A stretch of DNA of 64,000 bases from Streptomyces albipurpureus (lineage in GTDB: Bacteria; Actinomycetota; Actinomycetes; Streptomycetales; Streptomycetaceae), in NCBI RefSeq assembly GCF_023701525.1, contig NZ_JAMQAW010000052.1, positions 62,001-126,000 on the forward strand, given 5' to 3'. How positions within the stretch are numbered: the first letter of the stretch is position 1; each line of letters starts with the position of its first letter. Shown here one piece after another: positions 1 through 7,899 of the stretch. Both the position numbers and the translations under genes were made by a program. The notes beneath the pieces were generated by a model. It worked only from the letters and a program-made list of their open reading frames with translations. It was not told the DNA's origin and did not search any database.

Positions 1-527
1 GTGAGCACGGCCAGGCCCACCAAGCCCAGCAGCACACCGCCGTACGCGCCGATGCCGGGGCGTTCACCGGCCAGCAGACGCAGCAGCACCACCCAGGCCG
101 GTACGACCGCCACCAGGAGCGCTGCCAGGCCGGAGGGGACGGCGGTCTCGGCCAGGACGATCAGACCGTTGCCGCCGAGCAGTAGCAGCAGACCGACCAG
201 GGTGACCGAGGCCAGTTGGGCCCGGGTCAGCCGTAGTGCGGCCAGGCCCTGGCGCCAGGCGACCAGGGCGGCGAGGATCAGGCCCGCGAGGATGAAGCGG
301 GCTCCGGCCGAGAGGAACGGCGGCATGGTCTCGACCACGACGGCGATGCCCAGATAGGTCGAGCCCCAGACGACGTACACAATGGCGAGCGCGGCCCAGA
401 CCGCACTGGATATTCGCCGACGGGGGCGAGTCGGCGGCGCGAGTGCCAGACCCTCTACGGGTGCGACGGGTGCGACGGGTGCGGTGGAGTCGGCGGCGGG
501 CAGGCCGGTGTCAGCGCGTTCTCTCAT
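1..527 (-). CDS. EamA/DMT-family drug/metabolite exporter (3' part outside the window)
   Basis: The leftward frame opens with ATG at 525-527 and stays open to the window edge, giving about 175 residues. A Pro/Ala-rich N-terminus of about 38 residues contains a short APV triplet repeat. It is followed by hydrophobic helices, and the first carries the WGSTYLGIAVVVE-type motif typical of YedA/RhaT-like EamA transporters. The next helices (FILAGLILAALVAW, SVTLVGLLLLLGGNGL) match the first half of the ten-helix fold. Members of the family export amino acids or small metabolites across the inner membrane; the substrate cannot be read from sequence. The C-terminal half lies outside the window, so completeness is unknown. 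Confidence 0.85.
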   Translation of the reverse strand, partial: MRERADTGLPAADSTAPVAPVAPVEGLALAPPTRPRRRISSAVWAALAIVYVVWGSTYLGIAVVVETMPPFLSAGARFILAGLILAALVAWRQGLAALRLTRAQLASVTLVGLLLLLGGNGLIVLAETAVPSGLAALLVAVVPAWVVLLRLLAGERPGIGAYGGVLLGLVGLAVL

Positions 528-623
528 CAGTCCTTCTGAAGTCCCCAGACGGCGGTCCGGGCGACTCCCCTCCGCTGCGTCGACGAGACTTTAGGGAGTA
601 CGGCGGCGGCCTGCCAAGGCTTT

Positions 624-639
624 TGCCCGACTTCGGGCA
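624..639. terminator. short hairpin between pucR-like gene and EamA gene
   Basis: TGCCCGA and TCGGGCA form a perfect 7-bp inverted repeat around CT. It lies about 100 bp downstream of the PucR-type gene. There is no T-run on the minus side, so the terminator role is only a guess. Confidence 0.25.
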
Positions 640-650
640 GTAGGACGGAA

Positions 651-755
651 GGATCTTCTGCGCTGGTTCAGAGATCTTCTGTGTTGGTTCACTGACCGGG
701 GTTGGTTCACTGTCCGGGTCAGTTCACTGTCCGGGTCAGTTCACTGTCCGGCGGG
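651..755. repeat. GTTCA-containing short tandem repeats
   Basis: The core GTTCA occurs at 666, 687, 705, 722 and 739. The last three copies belong to a 17-bp unit (GTTCACTGTCCGGGTCA). The first two follow a GATCTTCTG(C/T)G(C/T)TG copy. The array runs into the stop codon of the PucR-type gene at 741. Confidence 0.7.
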
Positions 756-2303
756 GCCTGCCGTGGTCTTCAGGGCGAGCCACAGCTCCATCCGCGCATC
801 CGGATCGTCCAGTGAGCGGCCCAGGATCTCCTCCACCCGGCGCATCCGATAGCGCAGGGTGTGACGGTGTACCCCGAGGTCGGCGGCGGCGGCGTCCCAC
901 TGGCCGTGGCGTGACAGCCAGGCTCTGAGCGAGGCCACCAGATCGCCCCGGCCCGTCGCGTCGTGCTCGTAGAGCGGGCGCAGCATCCCATCGGCGAAGG
1001 CCCGTACGGCGTCGTCGGCGAGCAGCGGAACGACGGAACCGGCCGCCAGGTCTTCGTGCTCGACGAGGGCGCGGCCGCGTCGACGGGCGACGGAGAGTGC
1101 CTGTTCGCACTGTTTGTACGCACCGGCGACGGCGATGGGGCCGGTCGGCGCGGAGAGGCCGATCACCACCCCGGCTTCGTCGGCTTCCTGCGGGGCGTAC
1201 ACCGCGAGGCAGTCGGCGACCACCGCTCCTCCGTCGGCGGCCAGCACCGCCAGTCGACCGTCGGTGTCCGGTACCGCGATCAGTGTCTGCCCCGCCCGTG
1301 AGGCCGCGGCTTCCAGTGACTCGGCCAGGGCCTGGAGTTGCGGGCCGCCGTCGTCGGCGGGGAAGAGGGGTTCGGCGAGCAGCAGCCGGAAGGGGGCGTC
1401 GAGGAGGGTGCCGTAGAGGTCGCCGGCGACGGCCCGGGCATGGTCGGGTTCGCCCGAGAGCAGCATGCTCAGGACGGCGGCGCCCAGGCGTTGTTCGGCC
1501 TGCTGGAGCGCGCGGGAGCGTTCGGTGGTGAGGGTGAGCAGGGCGATGGCGGAGTGCACGGCATAGCGTTCGGCGGTGCCGAGTGGGGCGCCGGTGCCGA
1601 CGGCGAGCGCCCCACGGACCCGGCGCCCGCTGCCCAGCGACTGGAGTTCGACCCGATCGTCGCCGGTGTCGCCGGCGACGGCGCTCGCCGGTGCGGAACG
1701 CTCGCGCAGCCGCTCCACATCGCCGGTGAGCCGGGCGGCGCGCCGGGCGGCCCAGTCGGGGGACGCTGCGACGACGGCGCCCGACGCGTCGTAGAGCGCG
1801 GCCCAGCCGTGCACATGGGCGGCGAGTCGGGCGATGACGGCGCTCGGGCCGTCGGAGAGCGCGGCCCGGGTCAGTTCACGCTGGACCTCGAATCCGGCGG
1901 TGACCGCCCGGTACTGATCGGCGGCGATGGCGGCCGAGACCGCTTTGCTGATGGCGAGGAAGGGGGTGCGGCGGGGTACGGCGAGCAGCGGGAAGCCCTC
2001 GTCCTGGGCGGCGTCGAGGAGGGCGTCGGGGATGTCCTCGTAGAAGACGCCGACGGCGAAGCCCAAACCGACGACGCCCGCGGCGGAGAGCCTGCGGACA
2101 TAGCGGCTCATGGCGTCGCGGTCCTGGGCGTCCAGGGTCATCGCGGTGACGAGCAGTAGCTCGCCGCCTTCGAGATAGGGGACGGGGTCGGCCAGCTCGC
2201 TGACATGGGCCCAGCGCACGGGGGTGTCAAGCCGCTCCTCGCCGGCGCGCACGGTGAGCTTGAGCGCCGAGTGTTGGACGAGGGAGGCGAGCGTGGGCGG
2301 CAT
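741..2303 (-). CDS. PucR-family transcriptional regulator
   Basis: This 520-residue protein has an N-terminal PucR ligand-type domain (about residues 5-120, with TPVRWAHVSELADP and ELLLVTAMTL), a central GGDEF-like/PucR middle region, and a C-terminal HTH_30 domain (about 455-512; AAADLGVHRHTLRYRMRRVE). PucR proteins control purine, amino-acid or polyamine catabolic genes in response to metabolites. ATG at 2303 follows a GAAGGTG ribosome site and the length is usual for the family. gabT lies about 3.3 kb away and polyamine genes further on, so amine catabolism is a reasonable target, but no site was identified. The stop codon lies within a short tandem repeat. Confidence 0.9.
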   Translation of the reverse strand: MPPTLASLVQHSALKLTVRAGEERLDTPVRWAHVSELADPVPYLEGGELLLVTAMTLDAQDRDAMSRYVRRLSAAGVVGLGFAVGVFYEDIPDALLDAAQDEGFPLLAVPRRTPFLAISKAVSAAIAADQYRAVTAGFEVQRELTRAALSDGPSAVIARLAAHVHGWAALYDASGAVVAASPDWAARRAARLTGDVERLRERSAPASAVAGDTGDDRVELQSLGSGRRVRGALAVGTGAPLGTAERYAVHSAIALLTLTTERSRALQQAEQRLGAAVLSMLLSGEPDHARAVAGDLYGTLLDAPFRLLLAEPLFPADDGGPQLQALAESLEAAASRAGQTLIAVPDTDGRLAVLAADGGAVVADCLAVYAPQEADEAGVVIGLSAPTGPIAVAGAYKQCEQALSVARRRGRALVEHEDLAAGSVVPLLADDAVRAFADGMLRPLYEHDATGRGDLVASLRAWLSRHGQWDAAAADLGVHRHTLRYRMRRVEEILGRSLDDPDARMELWLALKTTAGPAGQ

Positions 2304-2512
2304 GGCACCTTCAGTACTGGTTCTGCGCGGCTGGTCGGTCGGGAGGGTTCAGATCGGCCGGCGGAATGCGACGTACCCCGGTTTCGCCGACTACGCGGAT
2401 GCAGCCGATGTCGCCGATTTCGCCGTGCCGTATGAACGACTCTCTTTGATTCTGCCAGCTCGTAGTAGTTCTGGGCGGTCAGGGTGCAGCGCGAACCAGG
2501 GGATATCGGTCG

Positions 2513-4666
2513 TTATGTTCGGAGATCGACCAGCAGGGGTGGGGTGTGCTCACCGCTGATGTTGGTCAGCGAGAGCACCGCATGCCCTGCGGGTACCGCA
2601 TGGGCGAGATCGGAGGCCGACCAGCGGGCCCGCTCCACCTCCCGGACGGTGATCGCCTCGGCGGTGGTCGCCTTACCGGTGACCAGCCGGCGCATGGCGT
2701 GGAGCGCCTTGGTGAGGGGCTCATCGGAGATGATCTGGCGATTGGTGACATCCCGCGTCTGCACCCATTCGGTGCCCCAGGTCTCGGCGAACCGGCCACC
2801 GTCCCAGGGAGCGAGGCCGGCGAACGCCATCCGGCAGCCGACCGCGCCGAGCAGCGGGCCGCGCAGCGGCTCGGGGACGTCCGCCAGGGTGCGCAGGGAG
2901 AGGACGACGCCGGCGTTGGCGGAGCGCAGCCGCTGGATGGCGCGTACCGAGTCGGCGGTCACCGTGTAGGTCGCGTCGTCGAGGATCAGCGCGGCGAAGA
3001 GGGAACGGTCCGAGCGGTTCAGGGCCGCTTCGGTGAACTGGGCGAGCAGCAGGCGCGCGATGATGCGGGAGGCCTCGGCGTGACCGCGTTCGGGAAGATC
3101 GATACGGACCCGCAGCGGATGCTCGATGGACCGTAGGGAGAACTGCCGGCTGCTTCCGTCGGTGTGGAAGAACGAGGCGAAAGCCGGCCGGTCCAGGAAG
3201 GCGATGCGCTCGGCGAGCAGCACCCCGATGTCATCCGCACGGGCGGACTGGCGGTCGCGGGCGTCGAGCTCCCGCAGTTGGGCGGCGGCGCCGGGGCCGC
3301 TCTGAGCCATGAGGGCGGAGCGCAGGGCGTCGAGGGCGGTGGGGGCGCCGCTGAGGAGTTCCCGTAGCTCCGGTATGGCGGGGAAGCGTCCGTGCAGGGC
3401 GTGGTAGGGGCCCATCAGCTGGGCCAGGGCGGTGGCCGCGCGTCGGCTGTCGCCGCCGGGGAGGGTGGCGGCGAGATCGCCGACCAGGGCCTCGGCGAGC
3501 ACCCGGGCGGCCTCGTCAGGGTCGGTGGACCCGCCGTAGAGATCGAGATCGTGGCTGGAGTTCGGTCGGCCAACGGCGATGACCAGGTCAAACGCATCGT
3601 CGGGGGCCAGTTGGGCGCCCTGGGCTGTGACGGCGACGACGGCAGCCCGGTTGGCGAGGGCGAGCAGGCCGAGGGATTCGGTGACCGGGCGGATCAGCCG
3701 AACGCTCTTGCCGCAGCCGGAGGGGCCCACGGCGAGCAGCGAGGTACCGAGCAGGGACGGATCGAGAGCGACACCGGTGGTGCGGCGAGCGTAGGGGTTG
3801 CGGCGGTCGTCGGCCGCGGTGCCGATCCGCACCTGCGCGGTGGCGAGGTCATGGGTGGCCGTACGGGTCGGTAGATCGCGCAGCCCCGACGGGTGGGCGC
3901 AGGCGGCCGCGCCCTGGCGGCGCACCGCGTCGGTGAAGGAGGGGAGCAGTTCGGGGCGGCTCTGGACGCCCTGCCAGGCGCGTCGGATGCGTGCGTAGTC
4001 CACATCGCCGAGTGCACCGGTCCTGGCGGCCTCGGTGAGGCTGTGGGCGGCGTCGGTGAGGCCGGCCGCGCGTAGGTCGGGCCACTCGGCCAGGTCGGGG
4101 CCGGTCTGGGGGGCCTGCTTACGCGGCTGCTTCGAGCGTCGGGCGTAGCGGCGCCAGATCTCCGGCACGCTGCCGATCCGGGCGAAGAACACCAGCAGTC
4201 CGCCGCCGACGAGGACGTAGTAGGTGTAGCTGGCGGTGGCCCACAGGGGTGGGTCGGAGCGCCAGGAGTCAGGGGTGAGTACCAGGAGGGGCCAGATCCA
4301 GTAGCGGCCGAGATAGCCGTTCCACAGGAGGGACCACAGCAGCCAGCCGGTGAGCAGGGCGATCACCGCGCCGGCGAAGAGCCGGCGGGCCGGCACCTCG
4401 TCCGGCTCCTCGTCGGGGCGTGCGCGGTGGCCCAGCCGCCAGACTCCGGGGTCGGCGGCGGGGCGGGGGATGCGCAGCCACTCGGTGATGACGGGGCGGG
4501 TCGAGGGGGCGTGGCCGGGGAGTGCGGGGATGCCGGGGGTGTGCAGGGAGGGTGCCGGGGGGTAGCCGGGCGGGGTTGCGGGCACCGGCGGCGGCTGCGG
4601 CACGGAGTGAGCGCCCGGCCCCGGGGGCTGTGTGCCCCGTGCGTCGAATGTGCCTTCGGAATCCAT
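2513..4666 (-). CDS. orphan VirD4/FtsK-like membrane ATPase
   Basis: The protein has 717 residues. A Pro-rich cytoplasmic N-terminus (about 95 residues) precedes two hydrophobic segments (LFAGAVIALLTGWLLWSLLW near 96-115; SYTYYVLVGGGLLVFFARIG near 145-165). A P-loop ATPase follows, with Walker A VGPSGCGKS near residues 312-320 and a Walker-B-like LFAALILDDATYT near 556-568. The layout (two N-terminal helices, then a RecA-like motor) is that of type IV coupling proteins and TraB/FtsK relatives. No relaxase, integrase or other secretion gene is nearby, so it is a stand-alone chromosomal gene and its substrate is unknown. The start has only a weak ribosome site. The PucR-type gene lies 209 bp downstream on the same strand. 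Confidence 0.75.
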   Translation of the reverse strand: MDSEGTFDARGTQPPGPGAHSVPQPPPVPATPPGYPPAPSLHTPGIPALPGHAPSTRPVITEWLRIPRPAADPGVWRLGHRARPDEEPDEVPARRLFAGAVIALLTGWLLWSLLWNGYLGRYWIWPLLVLTPDSWRSDPPLWATASYTYYVLVGGGLLVFFARIGSVPEIWRRYARRSKQPRKQAPQTGPDLAEWPDLRAAGLTDAAHSLTEAARTGALGDVDYARIRRAWQGVQSRPELLPSFTDAVRRQGAAACAHPSGLRDLPTRTATHDLATAQVRIGTAADDRRNPYARRTTGVALDPSLLGTSLLAVGPSGCGKSVRLIRPVTESLGLLALANRAAVVAVTAQGAQLAPDDAFDLVIAVGRPNSSHDLDLYGGSTDPDEAARVLAEALVGDLAATLPGGDSRRAATALAQLMGPYHALHGRFPAIPELRELLSGAPTALDALRSALMAQSGPGAAAQLRELDARDRQSARADDIGVLLAERIAFLDRPAFASFFHTDGSSRQFSLRSIEHPLRVRIDLPERGHAEASRIIARLLLAQFTEAALNRSDRSLFAALILDDATYTVTADSVRAIQRLRSANAGVVLSLRTLADVPEPLRGPLLGAVGCRMAFAGLAPWDGGRFAETWGTEWVQTRDVTNRQIISDEPLTKALHAMRRLVTGKATTAEAITVREVERARWSASDLAHAVPAGHAVLSLTNISGEHTPPLLVDLRT

Positions 4667-5573
4667 TTACCGCTGCCCCCTGACCAGCCAGGCCCGCTCT
4701 TTGCACGGTCAATCTAGTGCCCCGGTGGGGGGAGTTCACTGATTCGACCCCGGCCGACTGCCGTCACCGCCTCGGCCATTGGTCGGACCGCGGGGTACGG
4801 AGAAGCGGTTCTGGGTCGGAGAACGCTCGGGGAGGACGACAGACGGGGAGGACGACAGACGGGGGCTGGGTCGGCGGCTGGGGAGGACGACGGACGCGAG
4901 CAGGGCCAGCGACCAGGGGCTGGGTCGGCGACCAGGGGCACACACCGCACCAGCCCGGCTACGACGACGACCAAAGGACGGCCCGGCGACCAAGAGCCCA
5001 CACCCCGCGACCTCAGGAACGACGACAACCAAGACCCAGCCCGGCGGCCAGGGGCGGGGGCGCCACACACCCCACCCGGGGGCCGCGCTCGCCCAGGGAG
5101 CGAACCCGCGCCCGAGGTGCCGCCACGAGCGCGGAGTGCCGTTCTGGCGTACGGATCGGAGCGAACCCGCGCGCGAGGTGCCGCCTCGGGGCCCCAGCAC
5201 TCGCGGCGATGGCCGGCAGACGGGTCCCACACCGGCCAGATGGGTCTCGCACCGGCGGTGGGGCCAGCGGCGGTGACACGGGACGACCGGGCGTCCGCAC
5301 TGGCCCCGCGCACGACCCGCCGGGGGAGCGAGACCCCTTGCCCGAATGCCGTCTCCAGCCGGGCGCCCGCCCAGCGGGCCACCCGGTTACCGGCCGCCCG
5401 TGCCATGCTCGGGAGCCTCGTACGGGCCCGGATGGAAGCACCCGGGCGACGGTATGTCCGGTGCGGACAAGGACACGCCCCCAACACTCCCGAACGGCGC
5501 ATGCCCCCCTGCCTCCCCCGCCCCTAGCCTGCGAGCAAGAGAACGAGCGTCCAAGAACACCCCAGGAGCCCCT
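4667..5573. other. 907-bp gene-free region with degenerate direct repeats
   Basis: No frame here has recognisable protein features, although very high GC leaves several frames open. The visible structure is repetitive. AGGACGACAGACGGGG-like units occur around 4830-4890, GGCTGGGTCGGCG-like units around 4863-4935, and a pair of near-identical segments (GCGAACCCGCGC, then CGAGGTGCCGCC) lies at about 5099-5128 and 5159-5188. The right end must contain the promoter and leader of gabT; AGGAG at 5563-5567 is its ribosome site. Confidence 0.6.
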
Positions 5574-6908
5574 ATGACCGCCATCCCGCAGGAGCGCCGC
5601 GTCGTCACCGCCATTCCCGGACCGAAGTCGGTCGAGCTACAGGCCCGCCGCACCGCGGTGGTCGCCAGTGGTGTGGGTTCGGTGCTGCCCATCTTCACCG
5701 CGCGCGCGGGCGGCGGCATCATCGAGGACGTCGACGGCAACCGTCTGATCGACTTCGGCTCGGGCATCGCCGTCACCAGCGTCGGCGCCAGCGCGGAAGC
5801 CGTGGTCCGCCGCGCCACCGCACAGCTCGCCGACTTCACCCACACCTGTTTCATGGTCACCCCCTACGAGGGCTATGTCGCCGTCGCCGAGGCGCTGGCC
5901 GAGCTCACTCCGGGTGACCACGCCAAGAAGTCCGCCCTCTTCAACTCGGGCGCCGAGGCCGTGGAGAACGCGGTCAAGATCGCGCGTAGCTACACCAAGC
6001 GCCAGGCCGTCGTCGTCTTCGACCACGGCTACCACGGCCGCACCAACCTCACCATGGCGCTGACCTCGAAGAACATGCCGTACAAGCAGGGCTTCGGGCC
6101 GTTCGCGCCCGAGGTCTACCGGGTGCCGGTGGCCTATGGCTACCGCTGGCCCACCGGCGCCGAGAACGCGGGCGCTGAGGCTTCCGCTCAGGTCATCGAC
6201 CAGATCAGCAAGCAGATCGGTGCCGAGAACGTCGCCGCGATCATCATTGAGCCGGTGCTGGGCGAGGGCGGCTTCATCGAGCCGGCCAAGGGCTTCCTGC
6301 CGGCCATCGCGCAGTTCGCCAAGGACAACGGGATCGTGTTCGTCGCGGACGAGATCCAGTCGGGCTTCTGCCGTACCGGCCAGTGGTTCGCCTGTGAGGA
6401 CGAGGGGATCGTCCCGGACCTGATCACCACCGCCAAGGGCATCGCGGGCGGTCTGCCGCTGGCCGCGGTGACCGGCCGCGCCGAGATCATGGACGCAGCG
6501 CACGCGGGTGGCCTCGGTGGCACCTACGGCGGCAACCCGGTGGCCTGCGCGGGTGCGCTGGGCTCGATCGAGACCATGAAGGAGCTTGACCTCAACGCGA
6601 AGGCCAAGCGCATCGAGGAGGTCATGAAGGGCCGCCTCGCCTCGATGCAGGAGAAGTTCGAGATCATCGGCGACATCCGCGGACGTGGCGCGATGATCGC
6701 GATCGAGCTGGTCAAGGACCGCGACACCAAGGAGCCGAACCCGGCCGCCACCGCCGCGCTGGCCAAGGCGTGCCACGCCGAAGGCGTGCTGGTGCTGACC
6801 TGCGGCACCTACGGCAATGTGCTGCGCTTCCTGCCGCCGCTGGTGATCGGTGAGGACCTGCTCAACGAGGGTCTGGACGTCATCGAGCAGGCGTTCAGCG
6901 GGGTCTGA
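5574..6908 (+). CDS. gabT: 4-aminobutyrate aminotransferase
   Basis: A 444-residue class-III PLP aminotransferase of normal length. It transfers the amino group of GABA to 2-oxoglutarate, giving succinic semialdehyde. Landmarks are the LFNSGAEAVENAVKIAR cofactor-phosphate region, DHGYHGRTNLTMALT, IIEPVLGEGGF, FVADEIQSGFCRTG (PLP-binding Asp) and TTAKGIAGGLP with the Schiff-base lysine at residue 288. ATG at 5574 is preceded by AGGAG at 6-nt spacing. It is transcribed alone and rightward from a long non-coding region. The nearby polyamine transporter, amine oxidase and two aldehyde dehydrogenases fit putrescine being degraded to GABA upstream of this step. A related omega-amino-acid substrate is possible. 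Confidence 0.92.
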   Translation: MTAIPQERRVVTAIPGPKSVELQARRTAVVASGVGSVLPIFTARAGGGIIEDVDGNRLIDFGSGIAVTSVGASAEAVVRRATAQLADFTHTCFMVTPYEGYVAVAEALAELTPGDHAKKSALFNSGAEAVENAVKIARSYTKRQAVVVFDHGYHGRTNLTMALTSKNMPYKQGFGPFAPEVYRVPVAYGYRWPTGAENAGAEASAQVIDQISKQIGAENVAAIIIEPVLGEGGFIEPAKGFLPAIAQFAKDNGIVFVADEIQSGFCRTGQWFACEDEGIVPDLITTAKGIAGGLPLAAVTGRAEIMDAAHAGGLGGTYGGNPVACAGALGSIETMKELDLNAKAKRIEEVMKGRLASMQEKFEIIGDIRGRGAMIAIELVKDRDTKEPNPAATAALAKACHAEGVLVLTCGTYGNVLRFLPPLVIGEDLLNEGLDVIEQAFSGV

Positions 6909-7068
6909 GGCGCCCGGCGGCGGTTTTCGCAACCGGCGTGACCGGCGGTAACGACCCTGGTCTGACCAGCCGGAACGGTCGGACCCTGTGAAGAACATGT
7001 GGGGGCCCGATGGTGGCATGGAGATGGCGCTGTCGATCCCCCCTGTCACTGCCGTACGGTTTCTGCAG

Positions 7069-7899
7069 ATGAGAGAAACACCCCGCCCGCAGGGGATTGC
7101 GGGCGAGTCCGGTGCGGAGCCTCCCCAGCACCGCACCGGCCGCGCCTTGGCGCACTCCACCGGAGCCCTGGGCTCTGGAACTCCTCACCGATCGGATGGC
7201 CGCTCGCCCCAAACCCCCCGGGGCGCGCGGCAGTCCGATCCAGTCGGCTGCCTCGGAACTACCCCCCCTGTTCCGGGGCGGCCGACTTTTCTCCTGTATG
7301 CCGTCGGCCTGCTCAGTCTGCTGACGTTTGCGCTGGTCACCTGGCAAGTCGCCGTCGATGGACCTCTCGTTGGCCTGGACGAGCGCATCGAGCGACGGAT
7401 CGTGGGCCACGGTCCACGGCCGCTGACCGAACTCCTCGCCGATCTGGGCAATCTGACGGTCGCACTCCCCGCGCTGGCCGCCTCCGTCGCGTACACCCTC
7501 TGGCGGGAGGGCCGCGGCAGACGGTACGAGGTGCTGGGCGTGGTGCTCGCCATGGCGGTCGTACCCGCGCTGGTGGTCCCGCTCAAGGCCCTGCTGGACC
7601 GTCCCGGCCCGCTGACAGCGGCCACCGGCTACTACCCGTCGGGCCATGCGGCGACCGCCCTGGTGGCCTACTGCGGCGCCGCCATCCTCCTCACCCCCTA
7701 TCCGCGGCGGGCATGGGCGATGCCCGCCGCCCTGGTACTCACCCTGGCGACGGGCATCGGTCTGGTGCTGCGCGGCTACCACTGGCCGTTGGACGTCATC
7801 GGCAGTTGGAGCCTGTGTACGGCGCTGCTGGTGATCAGCTCCAGTTGTACGCGTCGAAGTTCCGGGAGAACTGCCACTGGTTGTAGCGGTCCCAGTTGA
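7069..7899 (+). CDS. PAP2-family membrane phosphatase
   Basis: About 276 residues from ATG 7069; an upstream GTG at 6988 is also open. The N-terminus is polar and poorly defined. The membrane core starts near RPTFLLYAVGLLSLLTFALV. The PAP2 signature is present: KALLDRPGPL (motif 1), YYPSGHAATA (motif 2) and LRGYHWPLDVIGSW (motif 3, with the nucleophilic His). Such enzymes dephosphorylate undecaprenyl pyrophosphate or phosphatidate at the membrane face. The last 22 codons are antisense to the end of the convergent chitinase gene and read like non-membrane sequence (SSSCTRRSSGRTATG), so the native C-terminus may be altered or shorter. Confidence 0.8.
   Translation: MRETPRPQGIAGESGAEPPQHRTGRALAHSTGALGSGTPHRSDGRSPQTPRGARQSDPVGCLGTTPPVPGRPTFLLYAVGLLSLLTFALVTWQVAVDGPLVGLDERIERRIVGHGPRPLTELLADLGNLTVALPALAASVAYTLWREGRGRRYEVLGVVLAMAVVPALVVPLKALLDRPGPLTAATGYYPSGHAATALVAYCGAAILLTPYPRRAWAMPAALVLTLATGIGLVLRGYHWPLDVIGSWSLCTALLVISSSCTRRSSGRTATGCSGPS

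Noticed and set aside
1338..2159. Rightward Gly/Asp-rich protein opposite the PucR gene
   Set aside because: It is antisense to a well-supported regulator gene and has shadow-frame composition.
2513..4666. Integrated conjugative element
   Set aside because: Only one coupling-protein-like ATPase is present; no integrase, relaxase, replication gene, att repeats or tRNA gene is visible nearby.
4717..5577. Long open frames on both strands of the gap before gabT
   Set aside because: They exist in several frames at once, have no domain, no ribosome site and repetitive Arg/Gly/Pro composition, as expected of very GC-rich non-coding DNA.
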